Part shown: positions 1-8,402 of the stretch, piece by piece
Position numbering within the stretch: position 1 is the first letter of the stretch
Layout of the letters: the number at the start of each line of letters is the position of its first letter
Assembly (NCBI GenBank): GCA_030595665.1
Contig: JAUVCV010000019.1
Coordinates: 1-41,828, forward strand
DNA length: 41,828 nucleotides
DNA from: Methanogenium sp.
GTDB taxonomy: Archaea > Halobacteriota > Methanomicrobia > Methanomicrobiales > Methanomicrobiaceae
Reading direction: 5' to 3'
Made by a program: the position numbers and the translations under genes
The notes under the pieces: generated by a model
What the model saw: only the letters and a program-made list of their open reading frames with translations
Told to the model about the DNA's origin: nothing
Database searches by the model: none

Positions 1-1
1 C

Positions 2-508
2 TGGACGCAGCCTAATGCACACTCGTGGGCAATTTACCTTAACGGTGCCCCAACAGCATCCGGACTTGGTGCAAATGATATCGCAGACGGTGACACCTTA
101 ACGTTCTATTTCTGCCCAAGTGACCCGGAAACCTATGCATACCTCATTGATGAGGCGACCTACATCGTTGAGATTGATGTGAAAGTCTCCTATGTTGCTG
201 TCTCTGCTGTCGTGGTGACAGATGCTGCACGTGGTGGTATGGCCCAGACTCAGGTTACTGTCAAGGCACAGGATGCAGGCTGGTATGTCGTGGTTGTTAG
301 TGGCGTGAACAGTGGCGGCGACAGTCTTGCAGGCATCGCCACGGTGCAACTTGATGCGGGTGCTCCTATGGACATCCCGGCGCTCATTGCTGTACCACAG
401 AAGGCACAGACTGGCACCTATACTCTCTATGCCGGGGTCTACACACTCGATGATTATCCCGACGGCCTGCTTAACCACAGCGAGGGAGTAGAATGCGTCA
501 TTTCCTGA
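2..508 (+). CDS. DUF4430-domain secreted protein, C-terminal part (5' cut by window)
   Basis: An open frame enters from the left edge and ends at 508; the N-terminus lies outside the window. The first ~35 visible residues match the end of a DUF4430 domain: a Trp-x-Ile-Tyr-Leu-Asn-Gly core (WAIYLNG), then GANDIADGDTLTFYF. The same pattern occurs in the next gene as GWMYQVNG and SAGDKVVWYY. DUF4430 is related to the C-terminal beta domain of transcobalamin/intrinsic factor. The remaining ~110 residues are beta-rich and Ig-like, with no membrane anchor visible at the C-terminus. The stop overlaps the next start by 16 nt, so the two are probably co-transcribed. The role in corrinoid binding is inference; DUF4430 also occurs in surface proteins of unknown ligand. 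Confidence 0.7.
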   Translation, partial: WTQPNAHSWAIYLNGAPTASGLGANDIADGDTLTFYFCPSDPETYAYLIDEATYIVEIDVKVSYVAVSAVVVTDAARGGMAQTQVTVKAQDAGWYVVVVSGVNSGGDSLAGIATVQLDAGAPMDIPALIAVPQKAQTGTYTLYAGVYTLDDYPDGLLNHSEGVECVIS

Positions 509-2073
509 GTGGGTTTTTCATTCTCCTCCTCTTTCTCTGCGCAGCACCGTGTGCCGCGCTCTCGATAGAGACAAGTGGAGGCACAGCAGGTCTGGCGGTA
601 ACTGCCACACTCGATGAACCGGCGTTTGTGACGTTCCAGATGGAAAACGGCGTCCCGGTGTATGCCTATGGTATGGCTGTCAGTTTCATTCCCGGAACTA
701 CCGGCACGCTTTCCATCACTGCAGAGAGCATTGGTGAAGTGGCAGATGCGACGGTAACTGTTAGCACTGGTGGTGGCAGCGGCGGTGGTGGTGATACCCC
801 ATCCATTGTCTGGAAGACGGTTGTAATGCCTACGGGCAACTTTACCGTTACTGCTGACAATTCCAAAAAGACCTGCCCGGTCTCATGGCAGAGTGCCCTT
901 GGCGTCCTGAAGAAAGCTGGCATCAGCTTCAAGGTAAGTGACAAGTGGGACGGTGGTCTCTTTATTATCGAAGTGGATGGGAAACCCAATGAAGGGTTGG
1001 CCGGCTGGATGTACCAGGTGAACGGCTTGTCGCCTGGAGTAACCGCTGACAACAAACCGGTTTCTGCAGGTGACAAGGTGGTCTGGTACTACAGCGAATC
1101 AATGAGCCAGATGCCTGAGCAGTCACCAAGTGCATTCTATTACAAGGTGGAGACAAGCAGTGCCTTAGCTTCCGGCAGTTCATCCGGTGGAATCAGGGAG
1201 ACTGAAACGGTCTCTGGTATAACGGCAGATGCTGCCTCCTACCCGCTTTCCCTCCCGCCGGGATCTGATCTTCGCCTGAGTGAAGGTCGGATGTATCTGA
1301 CGGTAAACGTCCCGGTGGCGACTTCGGCCGGGGATGAGATCACATTTGTTGGCAACACGATGGTCATCACCCGTGATGATGTTGTCTTACGAATACGTTT
1401 TGCAGACTTCACCGACAAGAGCGGGGTAATTTCAGGAGAAATTACGGATGTCGCTGTTGAAACCATGCCTGTTACGGTGACCTGTGCAAATGGCGCCACT
1501 CCGGAGATTGGACTCCTGATAAGTCTCATGACAGTCCCGATGGACGCGGACATTGATGTTAGTGCAACCGCGATATCTGGTCTTTCCGCTCTACCGGCAA
1601 ATATACTGGATGCTGCAAATGCCGCACTCAGTGCTGACGGAAAGGCAGTAGGCACTGCCGGATGGCAGATGGATGTTGTGAAACGGGGTTTGGAAAATGG
1701 CGTGGACGTTGGCGATGTGACTGTCCGCATTACCGCAGACCCTGTGTGTATTACAAAGATGGGTGGTCTCTCTGCTCTGCGCCTCATCCATATCATGGAT
1801 GACGGCACCGCAGAGGTGCTTTCCCTCCGCTCTGCAGGCACCACTGCTGACGGAAAGATGATTATCGAGGCGGGGCCCGCTGTGGGTCTCTCCTCCTTCC
1901 TTTTTGTCTCCATCACCGATGCGCCGACCGCATTCGATAATGGAGTCACAACACCGGCCTCTGACAGCCAAACGACTCCTGAACCAACCGAGTCGGGGAC
2001 ACCTCTCACAGCACTCTGTGCAGCAGTGGGCATCCTTGGAGTAACCTGCATATACAGGAACAAAAAAAGATAA
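493..2073 (+). CDS. Secreted, membrane-anchored DUF4430 protein
   Basis: 526 aa. A signal peptide (MRHFLSGFFILLLFLCAAPCA) leads into a beta-rich segment and a Gly/Ser linker near residue 95. A DUF4430 domain follows at about residues 105-205 (WQSALGVLKKAGISF, GWMYQVNG, SAGDKVVWYY). The rest is a long beta-rich region of no recognised family. A Thr/Pro-rich stalk ends in one hydrophobic helix and a basic tail (YRNKKR), as in archaeal surface proteins anchored by an archaeosortase-type or plain transmembrane tail. It should therefore sit outside the cell membrane. It overlaps the preceding gene by 16 nt and lies 25 nt before the toroid-BtuF fusion. DUF4430 is the small domain of the cobalamin carriers of animals; a corrinoid-related role here is inferred from this neighbour. 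Confidence 0.8.
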   Translation: MRHFLSGFFILLLFLCAAPCAALSIETSGGTAGLAVTATLDEPAFVTFQMENGVPVYAYGMAVSFIPGTTGTLSITAESIGEVADATVTVSTGGGSGGGGDTPSIVWKTVVMPTGNFTVTADNSKKTCPVSWQSALGVLKKAGISFKVSDKWDGGLFIIEVDGKPNEGLAGWMYQVNGLSPGVTADNKPVSAGDKVVWYYSESMSQMPEQSPSAFYYKVETSSALASGSSSGGIRETETVSGITADAASYPLSLPPGSDLRLSEGRMYLTVNVPVATSAGDEITFVGNTMVITRDDVVLRIRFADFTDKSGVISGEITDVAVETMPVTVTCANGATPEIGLLISLMTVPMDADIDVSATAISGLSALPANILDAANAALSADGKAVGTAGWQMDVVKRGLENGVDVGDVTVRITADPVCITKMGGLSALRLIHIMDDGTAEVLSLRSAGTTADGKMIIEAGPAVGLSSFLFVSITDAPTAFDNGVTTPASDSQTTPEPTESGTPLTALCAAVGILGVTCIYRNKKR

Positions 2074-2098
2074 TCAGATCGGGATTGGTTGAATAAAA

Positions 2099-4078
2099 AT
2101 GAACACAAAAACACTAAATTTTTTTTTGATACTTCTCACATTTTCGTGCCTTGTGGTCAGTGCCACGGCATATCCGCTCACGGCAGAGAATGATGAAGTC
2201 AATAATGCGCTTGCTTACCTTGCGTCCTGCCAGCAGGCAGATGGTGGATTTGCAGAAGAAGGGAAAGATTCCTCACCAGCGATTTCCACATGGACAATCA
2301 TTGCGATTGTGGCAGCGGGCGGCGATCCTGACCAGTGGTCTAATGGTGGTGCCTCAGCAGGTGAGTACCTGCACACTGTGGCAGATGAGACGGTTGCAAT
2401 TGACGGCACCTCAGAAACGTCAAAACTGATCATCACGCTTGTCGCGGCAGGAGAAGACCCACGGAACTTTGAGGGGTATGACTTCGTCGAATTCCTGAAG
2501 AAGAAACAGCAGGAAGACGGCAGATACGGAGAACACATTTACACGACAAGCTGGGCTATCATGGCTCTTTCAGCGGCAGGCGAGGACACCTCCAAAGGGG
2601 TAGCATGGCTGGAAACACAGCAAAACGAAGACGGTGGCTTTGGCTGGGCAGTGGGTGCGGAGAGTGATTGTGATGATACCTCATCTTCCGTTGAGGCCCT
2701 CATTGCAGGTGGAACACCGCAGGATTCCTCCGTTATTCGTGATGCTACTATGTATCTGAAGTCTAAACAGCAGGCTGATGGTGGGTTTAATTACGGCGGT
2801 TCGAGTGCGACCAACTCTGCATCGGACTCCTGGGTTATTCAGGCGCTTGTAGCCGCAGGTGAGGACCCCCTCAGGTGGACAACTGCTACCGGCAACACCC
2901 CTGTCTCCCATCTGCTAAGGTTCCAGGCAGATGAAGGGTATTTCAGATGGACATCTGTTCTTACCGACTCTGCCTGTAAGATGACGGCAACTGCAATCCC
3001 GGCACTGACCGGCAAACCGTTTCCCATTATTCCGGAAGAGAATGCTGTCCCTGTCCCACCACCTTCATCGGTGGCAAAACCAGTAGCAACAGCAAAAGCA
3101 ACACCATCAGTTGGCGTGCCCCCTCCTCAGGATGCAGGTGGGAGGACCGTAACCGATGACTTTGGAAAAGAGATATACATTCCCGCTGAACCTCAGCGTA
3201 TTGTCTCCCTTGCACCGGCCAATACCGAGATCCTCTATGCACTGGGTCTCGGAGACAAAGTGGTCGGGGTGACCGACTACTGTAACTACCCTGACGCGGC
3301 CCTTGCAGTTGAGAAGGTTGGCGGCTTCAGTTCTGTGAATATTGAGAAAGTCCTGCAGGCGAAACCTGACCTTGTGGTGGGAGCATATGGCAACACCATA
3401 GAGGTCATCGATCACCTGGAAAGTCTGGGTCTAACAGTCGTTTCCCTAAACCCCACCTCCATTGAGGATGTGATGGACAATGTTCGTCTTGTTGGTGAGG
3501 CGACCTGGGCAGATGATGAGGCCACAACCGTGGTGAATGATATGCAGACACGGATTAATGCGGTGGAAGAGGCGGTTGCATGCGCTGAAACCACCCCGTC
3601 TGTCGTTCACATGGTATGGAATGACCCATTATGGGTCAGCGGTGTCGGTTCGTTTCAGGACGAGATGTTTGCGATAGCAGGTGCCACAAATGCGTTCTCC
3701 TCAGTTGATGGCTGGGAAATTGTGAGCATGGAGGAGTTCATCGTCACTGACCCGGATGTGATCATCGTGAACTCCGGCTCAGGCATGGGAGGAAACCAGT
3801 ATGACATTCTCTATGAGTATGTTCGTGAAGAACCCCGGTTCCAGGGGCTTTACGCTGTCAAAGAAGATCGAATTTATCTGGTGGACTCTGACGTCATTGA
3901 CCGTGGTAGTCCGCGTATTGTAGATGCACTTGAGATAGTGGCACGCGATATCCACCCGGAGTGTTTCGCCGAAGGGAATGCCCCCAAGCCGGTTGCAACA
4001 AAGACACCTGCACCGTTCATCGGAGCACTGGCTGTCTTAGCCGTTGCAGGATTATGTCTCAGGAGGCAGGAGGAGTGA
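2099..4078 (+). CDS. Alpha/alpha-toroid fused to BtuF-like cobalamin-binding protein
   Basis: 659 aa. A signal peptide (to about residue 24) is followed by six helical-hairpin repeats at residues 30-305, each with a QQxDGGF-type turn and a (I/A)ALxAAGEDP end. This is the prenyltransferase/squalene-cyclase fold also used by the N-terminal domain of transcobalamin and intrinsic factor; the last repeat ends PALTGKPF. A Pro/Ala/Thr linker leads to a class III periplasmic-binding domain (about 345-620) with BtuF hallmarks: DFGKEI, RIVSLAPANTEILYALGLG, KVVGVTDYCNYP, and WVSGVGSFQDEM. The C-terminus is a Thr/Pro stalk, one hydrophobic helix and RRQEE. Related receptor domains bind siderophores or haem, but the N-terminal signature is closest to cobalamin receptors. 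No Shine-Dalgarno is evident at the ATG. No BtuC or BtuD gene is visible, though the left flank is cut. Confidence 0.85.
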   Translation: MNTKTLNFFLILLTFSCLVVSATAYPLTAENDEVNNALAYLASCQQADGGFAEEGKDSSPAISTWTIIAIVAAGGDPDQWSNGGASAGEYLHTVADETVAIDGTSETSKLIITLVAAGEDPRNFEGYDFVEFLKKKQQEDGRYGEHIYTTSWAIMALSAAGEDTSKGVAWLETQQNEDGGFGWAVGAESDCDDTSSSVEALIAGGTPQDSSVIRDATMYLKSKQQADGGFNYGGSSATNSASDSWVIQALVAAGEDPLRWTTATGNTPVSHLLRFQADEGYFRWTSVLTDSACKMTATAIPALTGKPFPIIPEENAVPVPPPSSVAKPVATAKATPSVGVPPPQDAGGRTVTDDFGKEIYIPAEPQRIVSLAPANTEILYALGLGDKVVGVTDYCNYPDAALAVEKVGGFSSVNIEKVLQAKPDLVVGAYGNTIEVIDHLESLGLTVVSLNPTSIEDVMDNVRLVGEATWADDEATTVVNDMQTRINAVEEAVACAETTPSVVHMVWNDPLWVSGVGSFQDEMFAIAGATNAFSSVDGWEIVSMEEFIVTDPDVIIVNSGSGMGGNQYDILYEYVREEPRFQGLYAVKEDRIYLVDSDVIDRGSPRIVDALEIVARDIHPECFAEGNAPKPVATKTPAPFIGALAVLAVAGLCLRRQEE

Positions 4079-5193
4079 CTGGACGGATATTGGCTGTAAC
4101 CACCATCTTCCTCTCTCTTCTCTTTCTCTCTTCCCCGGCTATGGCAGGGGAGTGGGTGCCCGCCGGTGCTGATCAGCCCGGATTTCGCATCACAGATGTA
4201 ACAGTTTCCGGTGATGGTGCATACGGCGCCCTCACCGGGGATGCCGGCATTATTCTTCTCAATGCGGATGGTGTTGAGCGCTGGCGCATCCCGGAAGGGA
4301 GTTACAGCTCTGTTTCCCTCTCCGGGGACGGGAAAATACTGGTGGCAGGCGGTGATGGCATTCTTGTACTGCATCAGGACAGCACGGTCCTTGCAACCAT
4401 ACGATCGAGAAATTATGTGAACGATGTGGCCATTTCCGCAGATGGCAGTCGGATTGTGGCTGCCATCGATGACGAGACACTGCGCATCTATAATGTCACA
4501 GGAACTCTCGTTAGGAGCACTGAAACAGGTGATGACCTGGTGTCAGTTGCCATCAGTCCGGACGGAGCGTACATTGCAGGCGGGACAGACACTGGGAATG
4601 TGCTGCTCTTCTCCAGTACCGGAGATGAACGCTGGACCTATGGTCTCTCCCGAAAGCCGGTGACCGCTGTTGCCATGGCAGAGGGTGCCCGGACCATCGC
4701 TGCGGTCTCTGAAGATGGTGTTGTTGTTCTTCTCTCACGGGCGGGCGGCCTTCTCTGGTCCGGTTCTGCACCACACGCTGGCGGTGTCTCTGTGACCTCA
4801 GATGGTGACGGTGTCGCTGTTGCCGACCGGCAGGGTGTCCGGTTTATTGAGCGGGATGGCACCCCGGCCGGCCTGATTCCGGGCGTGGACGCCTCAGTTT
4901 CCACTGCAATGGATAGTGATGGAACCCTTATCGCAGTGACAAATGGCGCCCGTGTCAGTGGATTTATTCAGGAGACTGTTGCCGCACCGGAAGAGATGGG
5001 ACGACAATCAGAAACCAGAGAAAACACGGACAACTCATCTGTAACTGTCCTCACTCCAACACTGGCAGAGACTCTGCCACCAGAGGGGGGGATTCCGGTT
5101 TCGACTCAGTCATCCTTCCCTCTTGTGCCGGCGATAACAGGTCTTATTCTTGGGGCAGGTTTCACTGCAGCGGGCAGACGGTTCCGGGAATAA
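4075..5193 (+). CDS. Secreted seven-repeat beta-propeller protein with C-terminal membrane anchor
   Basis: 372 aa from a GTG start at 4075. I chose it because AGGAGG at 4061-4066 is well spaced, the GTG overlaps the previous TGA as GTGA, and a clean signal peptide (RILAVTTIFLSLLFLSSPAMA) follows. Longer in-frame starts would run into the preceding gene and mask this signal. The mature protein has seven repeats with an (A/S)xSxDGxxIAxxxxxGxIxLL pattern, e.g. VAISPDGAYIAGG, typical of a WD40/PQQ-like propeller. A Thr/Pro-rich stalk, one hydrophobic segment (VPAITGLILGAGFTAAG) and RRFRE close it. The coupled start suggests an operon with the three preceding surface-protein genes. Its ligand is unknown; it could be a scaffold or sensor of a surface complex. 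Confidence 0.8.
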   Translation: MTGRILAVTTIFLSLLFLSSPAMAGEWVPAGADQPGFRITDVTVSGDGAYGALTGDAGIILLNADGVERWRIPEGSYSSVSLSGDGKILVAGGDGILVLHQDSTVLATIRSRNYVNDVAISADGSRIVAAIDDETLRIYNVTGTLVRSTETGDDLVSVAISPDGAYIAGGTDTGNVLLFSSTGDERWTYGLSRKPVTAVAMAEGARTIAAVSEDGVVVLLSRAGGLLWSGSAPHAGGVSVTSDGDGVAVADRQGVRFIERDGTPAGLIPGVDASVSTAMDSDGTLIAVTNGARVSGFIQETVAAPEEMGRQSETRENTDNSSVTVLTPTLAETLPPEGGIPVSTQSSFPLVPAITGLILGAGFTAAGRRFRE

Positions 5194-5213
5194 TCCGGAT
5201 TTGCCCGAACTGA

Positions 5214-5309
5214 TCACCATTCCGATTTTTCCATTATGTCCTGCAGCACAGCCATTCTCATGCCTGCCGGATGGCCGTTGATGTTGACTGCACCCTCCTC
5301 AGGCGGCAA
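5214..5309 (-). CDS. Possible 31-aa ORF in frame behind the HTH gene
   Basis: Directly after the TAA stop of the HTH gene the same frame stays open for 37 codons and reads like protein (LPPEEGAVNINGHPAGMR, then a helix-like MAVLQDIMEKSEW). It may be a separately initiated micro-ORF (TTG at 5307-5309) or the former C-terminus of the HTH protein cut off by a stop mutation. No Shine-Dalgarno site is obvious. I do not recognise a family with confidence. Confidence 0.3.
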   Translation of the reverse strand: MPPEEGAVNINGHPAGMRMAVLQDIMEKSEW

Positions 5310-5327
5310 AAAAATAGCATCCCGTTT

Positions 5328-5816
5328 TTATTCCCGGCTGCGGACCAGGGATTCAAAGGCTGACCGGTAGGAATCCGAGCTGGGTTTGATGATGGCGACA
5401 GGGATATCGACGATACGCTCCACGAGGGTGGTGAGAATTGGGGCACAGATGATGCCCACCGCGCCATCCTTTTCGGCACGCACCGCGGCGATGATCACCT
5501 CTTCCATGGTATTTGCGCTATAACCATGGATGCGATAGGTCGTATCGTTTATGGTATATTTAACGGACCCGAGTTCGTCCAGAAGAAACTTTGCCGCGAT
5601 AATTGCAACAAAGTCCTTTTCTTTGGGGTCAAAAGCATCGACGATTGCCTTCACCAGTGAGAAGCGGGGGTCACGGTCCCCGGAAGTGATCTTGTAGAGG
5701 GTTGCAGGGGAGATACCCACCAATCCTGCCAGTTCCTTTATACTCATGCCACGCCGGTCAAGTTCTTCTTCCAGTGCTGTTCTGAAATCTGTCTCAAATA
5801 CGCGGGCTGCAAACAT
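5328..5816 (-). CDS. XRE-type HTH transcriptional regulator with C-terminal sensing domain
   Basis: 162 aa from ATG 5816 (a TTG one codon upstream is less likely). Residues 10-65 form a classical XRE/lambda-repressor HTH: ELDRRGMSIKELAGLVGIS then PATLYKITSGDRDPRFS. The remaining ~95 residues form an alpha/beta domain (VRAEKDGAVGIICAPILTT, VDIPVAIIKPSSDSYRSAF) resembling the PrpR_N-like ligand domain seen in archaeal HTH regulators. It is convergent with the surface-protein operon and divergent from the ADP-ribosylglycohydrolase gene; either this promoter region or its own may be its target. The ligand is unknown. Confidence 0.8.
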   Translation of the reverse strand: MFAARVFETDFRTALEEELDRRGMSIKELAGLVGISPATLYKITSGDRDPRFSLVKAIVDAFDPKEKDFVAIIAAKFLLDELGSVKYTINDTTYRIHGYSANTMEEVIIAAVRAEKDGAVGIICAPILTTLVERIVDIPVAIIKPSSDSYRSAFESLVRSRE

Positions 5817-5969
5817 CAATTCTTCATTAGGACAGCATCCTCTTAAGGATATCCGAGTCTGGTGCTGAGATGGTATTGCTGTGTCCTGGTGGGTATTGAA
5901 AGATTCCCCCTAAATCCTCTTTCTCTTCTGCAGAGCTTTTTTCCCTTCGGCACCGCTATACTACAATAT

Positions 5970-6872
5970 ATGCTCAGCAGGTACAGGGGATGCATGCTGG
6001 GTGCTGCCATCGGTGATGCACTGGGGATGCCGCAGGAGACGCTGCCTCCCTCTCTTTCGCGTCTGGAGGAAAATTATGCAAAACCGCTGCGCCGCCACCC
6101 AAACGATGGCCTCCGGCCGGGGCAGTTCACGGATGATACCCAGATGATGCTTTGTGCGGCAGAGTTGTTGGGGGAAGGGGTGTTTACTCCGGAGGAATAT
6201 GGCAGCAGGCTTGCTGCCATACATGCAGGGAAAAAGCTGCGGTTCCCTGACGGAGCCGTTGCAACCGCCTGTACACGGATCACCGCCGGCCTGCCAGACT
6301 CTGGCCGTGCCTCAACCACTAGTGGGTGTCTGCCCCTTGCGGTGCCGTTTGCCCTTGCTTGTCAGGATGGCGATGATATGCGCGAGCGCCTGCAGGCCGC
6401 CTGTGAGGTAACCCATACCCATCCGGCAGCCTATGGTGCCGCCATCTCTTATGCCCTCTTTTTGCGTGCGGTGATGCACCGACACCCGGATCCCTTCCGC
6501 GTGGCAGAGGAGATTGCAGAGGAGTATGACGTCCAGCTCGCCGGGTCAATCAGGAATGCCTGTGCTTTGGAGAAGGAAGGCCTTTCGCTTGAGACTGCAC
6601 TGATTACTGTGGGCAATGATGTTTCCGTCTATCACACCTATCCCTTAGCCCTCTTCCTGATTGCCCGTTTCGGACAGGATGAGGCGTTTTTGCCGGTTGC
6701 CGCTCATGTCGGCGGCAACACTGATACCATTGGGTTTATCTGCGGATCATGGCTCGGTGCGGCGGAGGGTACTGCCGGGTTCAGCGGTGAACTGGTGATG
6801 CATCTGGAGGATCAGGTATATATTGAGGAGACTGCAGAGCTGCTCTTTGACATGGTTTCAGGAAAGAATTAA
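5970..6872 (+). CDS. ADP-ribosylglycohydrolase (DraG family)
   Basis: 300 aa from ATG 5970, where the family's usual N-terminus begins (YRGCMLGAAIGDALGMPQE). Upstream in-frame sequence is not protein-like. Metal-binding motifs of the ADP-ribosylglycohydrolase fold are present: GxxxGDALG, QFTDDTQM near residue 45, and HVGGNTDTIG near residue 245, which carries the Asp and Thr ligands of the dinuclear Mg/Mn site. The enzyme removes ADP-ribose from proteins or small acceptors in the cytoplasm. The fold also covers dinitrogenase-reductase-activating and crystallin J1-like proteins, so the substrate is open; no nitrogenase or ADP-ribosyltransferase gene lies in the window. It sits 26 nt upstream of argC. 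Confidence 0.85.
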   Translation: MLSRYRGCMLGAAIGDALGMPQETLPPSLSRLEENYAKPLRRHPNDGLRPGQFTDDTQMMLCAAELLGEGVFTPEEYGSRLAAIHAGKKLRFPDGAVATACTRITAGLPDSGRASTTSGCLPLAVPFALACQDGDDMRERLQAACEVTHTHPAAYGAAISYALFLRAVMHRHPDPFRVAEEIAEEYDVQLAGSIRNACALEKEGLSLETALITVGNDVSVYHTYPLALFLIARFGQDEAFLPVAAHVGGNTDTIGFICGSWLGAAEGTAGFSGELVMHLEDQVYIEETAELLFDMVSGKN

Positions 6873-6898
6873 TTCCTGTATAGAACGATATCTTTTTT

Positions 6899-7891
6899 AT
6901 GCAAATTGCGATCATCGGAGCCTCCGGTTTTACCGGTGGAGAACTCATCCGCCTCCTTGCCGGGCACTCCGAAGGAGAGGTGGTCTGTGCAACCTCCCGA
7001 AAGCTTGCGGGAACAGCGGTTGCCCAGACCCGTCCGCACCTTAGGGGATTTACTGATCTGGAATATACGAACCCTGATGTGGGTGATATCGATGTGGATG
7101 TTGCCTTCCTTGCCGTGCCGCACACCGCTGCGATGAAGTATGCCGGCTCCCTGATGGAACAGGGGATCCGGACCATTGACCTTTCGGCAGATTACCGCCT
7201 CCCCAGAGATACCTATGAGAAGGTATATGGTGTTGAGCACACGGATTACCATACTGTGCCCTACGGTCTGCCGGAACTGCACAGAAACGAGATTCCCCGG
7301 TCACTCCTTGTGGCAAATCCAGGCTGTTTCCCGACCGGTGCGACACTCGCCGCGGCCCCGCTTGCGAAACGGGCGCACACAATCATCTATGACTCCAAGA
7401 CTGGTGTCTCCGGTGCCGGCGTCTCGCCCTCCGTTACCAATATGTATGCCAGTGTCGGGGACAACTTCACCGCGTATAAGATGACTGCCCACCGGCATGT
7501 GGCGGAGATGCGCCAGGAGATGGCATTTTTGGGCTCTTCCGCCTCTGTGTACTTCACCCCGCATCTTTTGCCGGTGAACCGGGGCATCCTCACGACTGCC
7601 CACATCCTCCTTGACGAACCGATTACCCAAGAGGAAGTGGATGCACTCTATGAGGAGTATTACGCCAGCGAATTCTTTGTGCGTCTCCAAAGACCATCTC
7701 TTTCCGGTGTCAGGGGCAGTAATTTCTGCGATGTGGCATTCGAAGTTGAGGAAGGAGGAAAACGGGTTGTTGCCGTCTCTGCAATTGACAATCTGGTAAA
7801 AGGTGCGTCCGGGCAGGCAATCCAGAATATGAATCTGATGTGTGGGTGTGCAGAACCTGATGGTCTGATGGTCGTCCCTCTGCAGCCCTGA
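6899..7891 (+). CDS. argC: N-acetyl-gamma-glutamyl-phosphate reductase
   Basis: 330 aa. It catalyses the NADPH-dependent reduction of N-acetylglutamyl phosphate to the semialdehyde, third step of arginine synthesis. The N-terminal Rossmann motif is [17 protein letters not shown]. The catalytic Cys lies in [12 protein letters not shown] near residue 143, followed by KTGVSGAG and the conserved HRHVAEM. Length is normal for the family. It heads the run argC - CBS gene - argJ - argB. The ATG at 6899 starts directly at the Rossmann strand; a T-rich stretch precedes it with no clear Shine-Dalgarno site. Confidence 0.96.
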   Translation: MQIAIIGASGFTGGELIRLLAGHSEGEVVCATSRKLAGTAVAQTRPHLRGFTDLEYTNPDVGDIDVDVAFLAVPHTAAMKYAGSLMEQGIRTIDLSADYRLPRDTYEKVYGVEHTDYHTVPYGLPELHRNEIPRSLLVANPGCFPTGATLAAAPLAKRAHTIIYDSKTGVSGAGVSPSVTNMYASVGDNFTAYKMTAHRHVAEMRQEMAFLGSSASVYFTPHLLPVNRGILTTAHILLDEPITQEEVDALYEEYYASEFFVRLQRPSLSGVRGSNFCDVAFEVEEGGKRVVAVSAIDNLVKGASGQAIQNMNLMCGCAEPDGLMVVPLQP

Positions 7892-7913
7892 AAAAAACAG
7901 CGGTGAACACGTG

Positions 7914-8402
7914 ATGAAAGTTCAAGATGTAATGACTCCACGACCGATAACGGTCACCACAGATACCCCGGTAAGCAAAGTGTCCCTCCTGATGAAGAAA
8001 AATCATATTGGAGGGATACCGGTGGTAACGGAAAATGGAAAAGCGGTTGGTATTGTGACTGAGACAGATATTATTTCTCTCCTCACGATGCCGGAAATTA
8101 GTGACGACCTCTGGCTGCCGTCACCCTTTGAAATTATTGAGATCCCTATCCGGGAACTGATGAACTGGGAGAAGACAAAAGAGGCTCTTTCTGATGTCGG
8201 CAACATGCCAATCTCAGATGTGATGTCAGATGATCTCATCTGCACCTCACCGGGCGTGGATATAGAGGAAGCAGCGGGTCTTATGATGAAAGAGGGTATT
8301 GCCCGCCTGCTGGTCATTGAAGAAGATAATCTGGTAGGCATCGTAACCCGTGCGGACCTGGTCCGCGGACTCGGGGCTCGTTACGGGGAGTCGGAGGAGT
8401 AA
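7914..8402 (+). CDS. Paired CBS-domain protein
   Basis: 162 aa from ATG 7914 (a GTG one codon upstream is possible; GGTGA at 7903-7907 fits the ATG better). Two CBS repeats form the whole protein: VQDVMTPRPITV with HIGGIPVVTENGKAVGIVTE at about residues 2-60, and ISDVMSDDLICT with GIARLLVIEEDNLVGIVTR at about 100-155. CBS pairs (Bateman modules) bind adenine nucleotides or SAM and act as allosteric sensors. There is no attached enzyme or DNA-binding domain. The gene is wedged between argC and argJ and overlaps argJ by 1 nt, so it is expressed with the arginine genes; a role as an energy-sensing partner of that pathway is inference. Confidence 0.9.
   Translation: MKVQDVMTPRPITVTTDTPVSKVSLLMKKNHIGGIPVVTENGKAVGIVTETDIISLLTMPEISDDLWLPSPFEIIEIPIRELMNWEKTKEALSDVGNMPISDVMSDDLICTSPGVDIEEAAGLMMKEGIARLLVIEEDNLVGIVTRADLVRGLGARYGESEE

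Noticed and set aside
1239-2114. Long minus-strand frame opposite the DUF4430 gene
   Set aside because: It is antisense to a well-supported secreted protein; its Ser/Arg/Pro/Thr-rich composition has no domain pattern.
2099-3040. Squalene-cyclase or prenyltransferase enzyme
   Set aside because: Repeats match the fold but there is a signal peptide, no DxDD or zinc site, and a fused BtuF domain; a binding role fits better.
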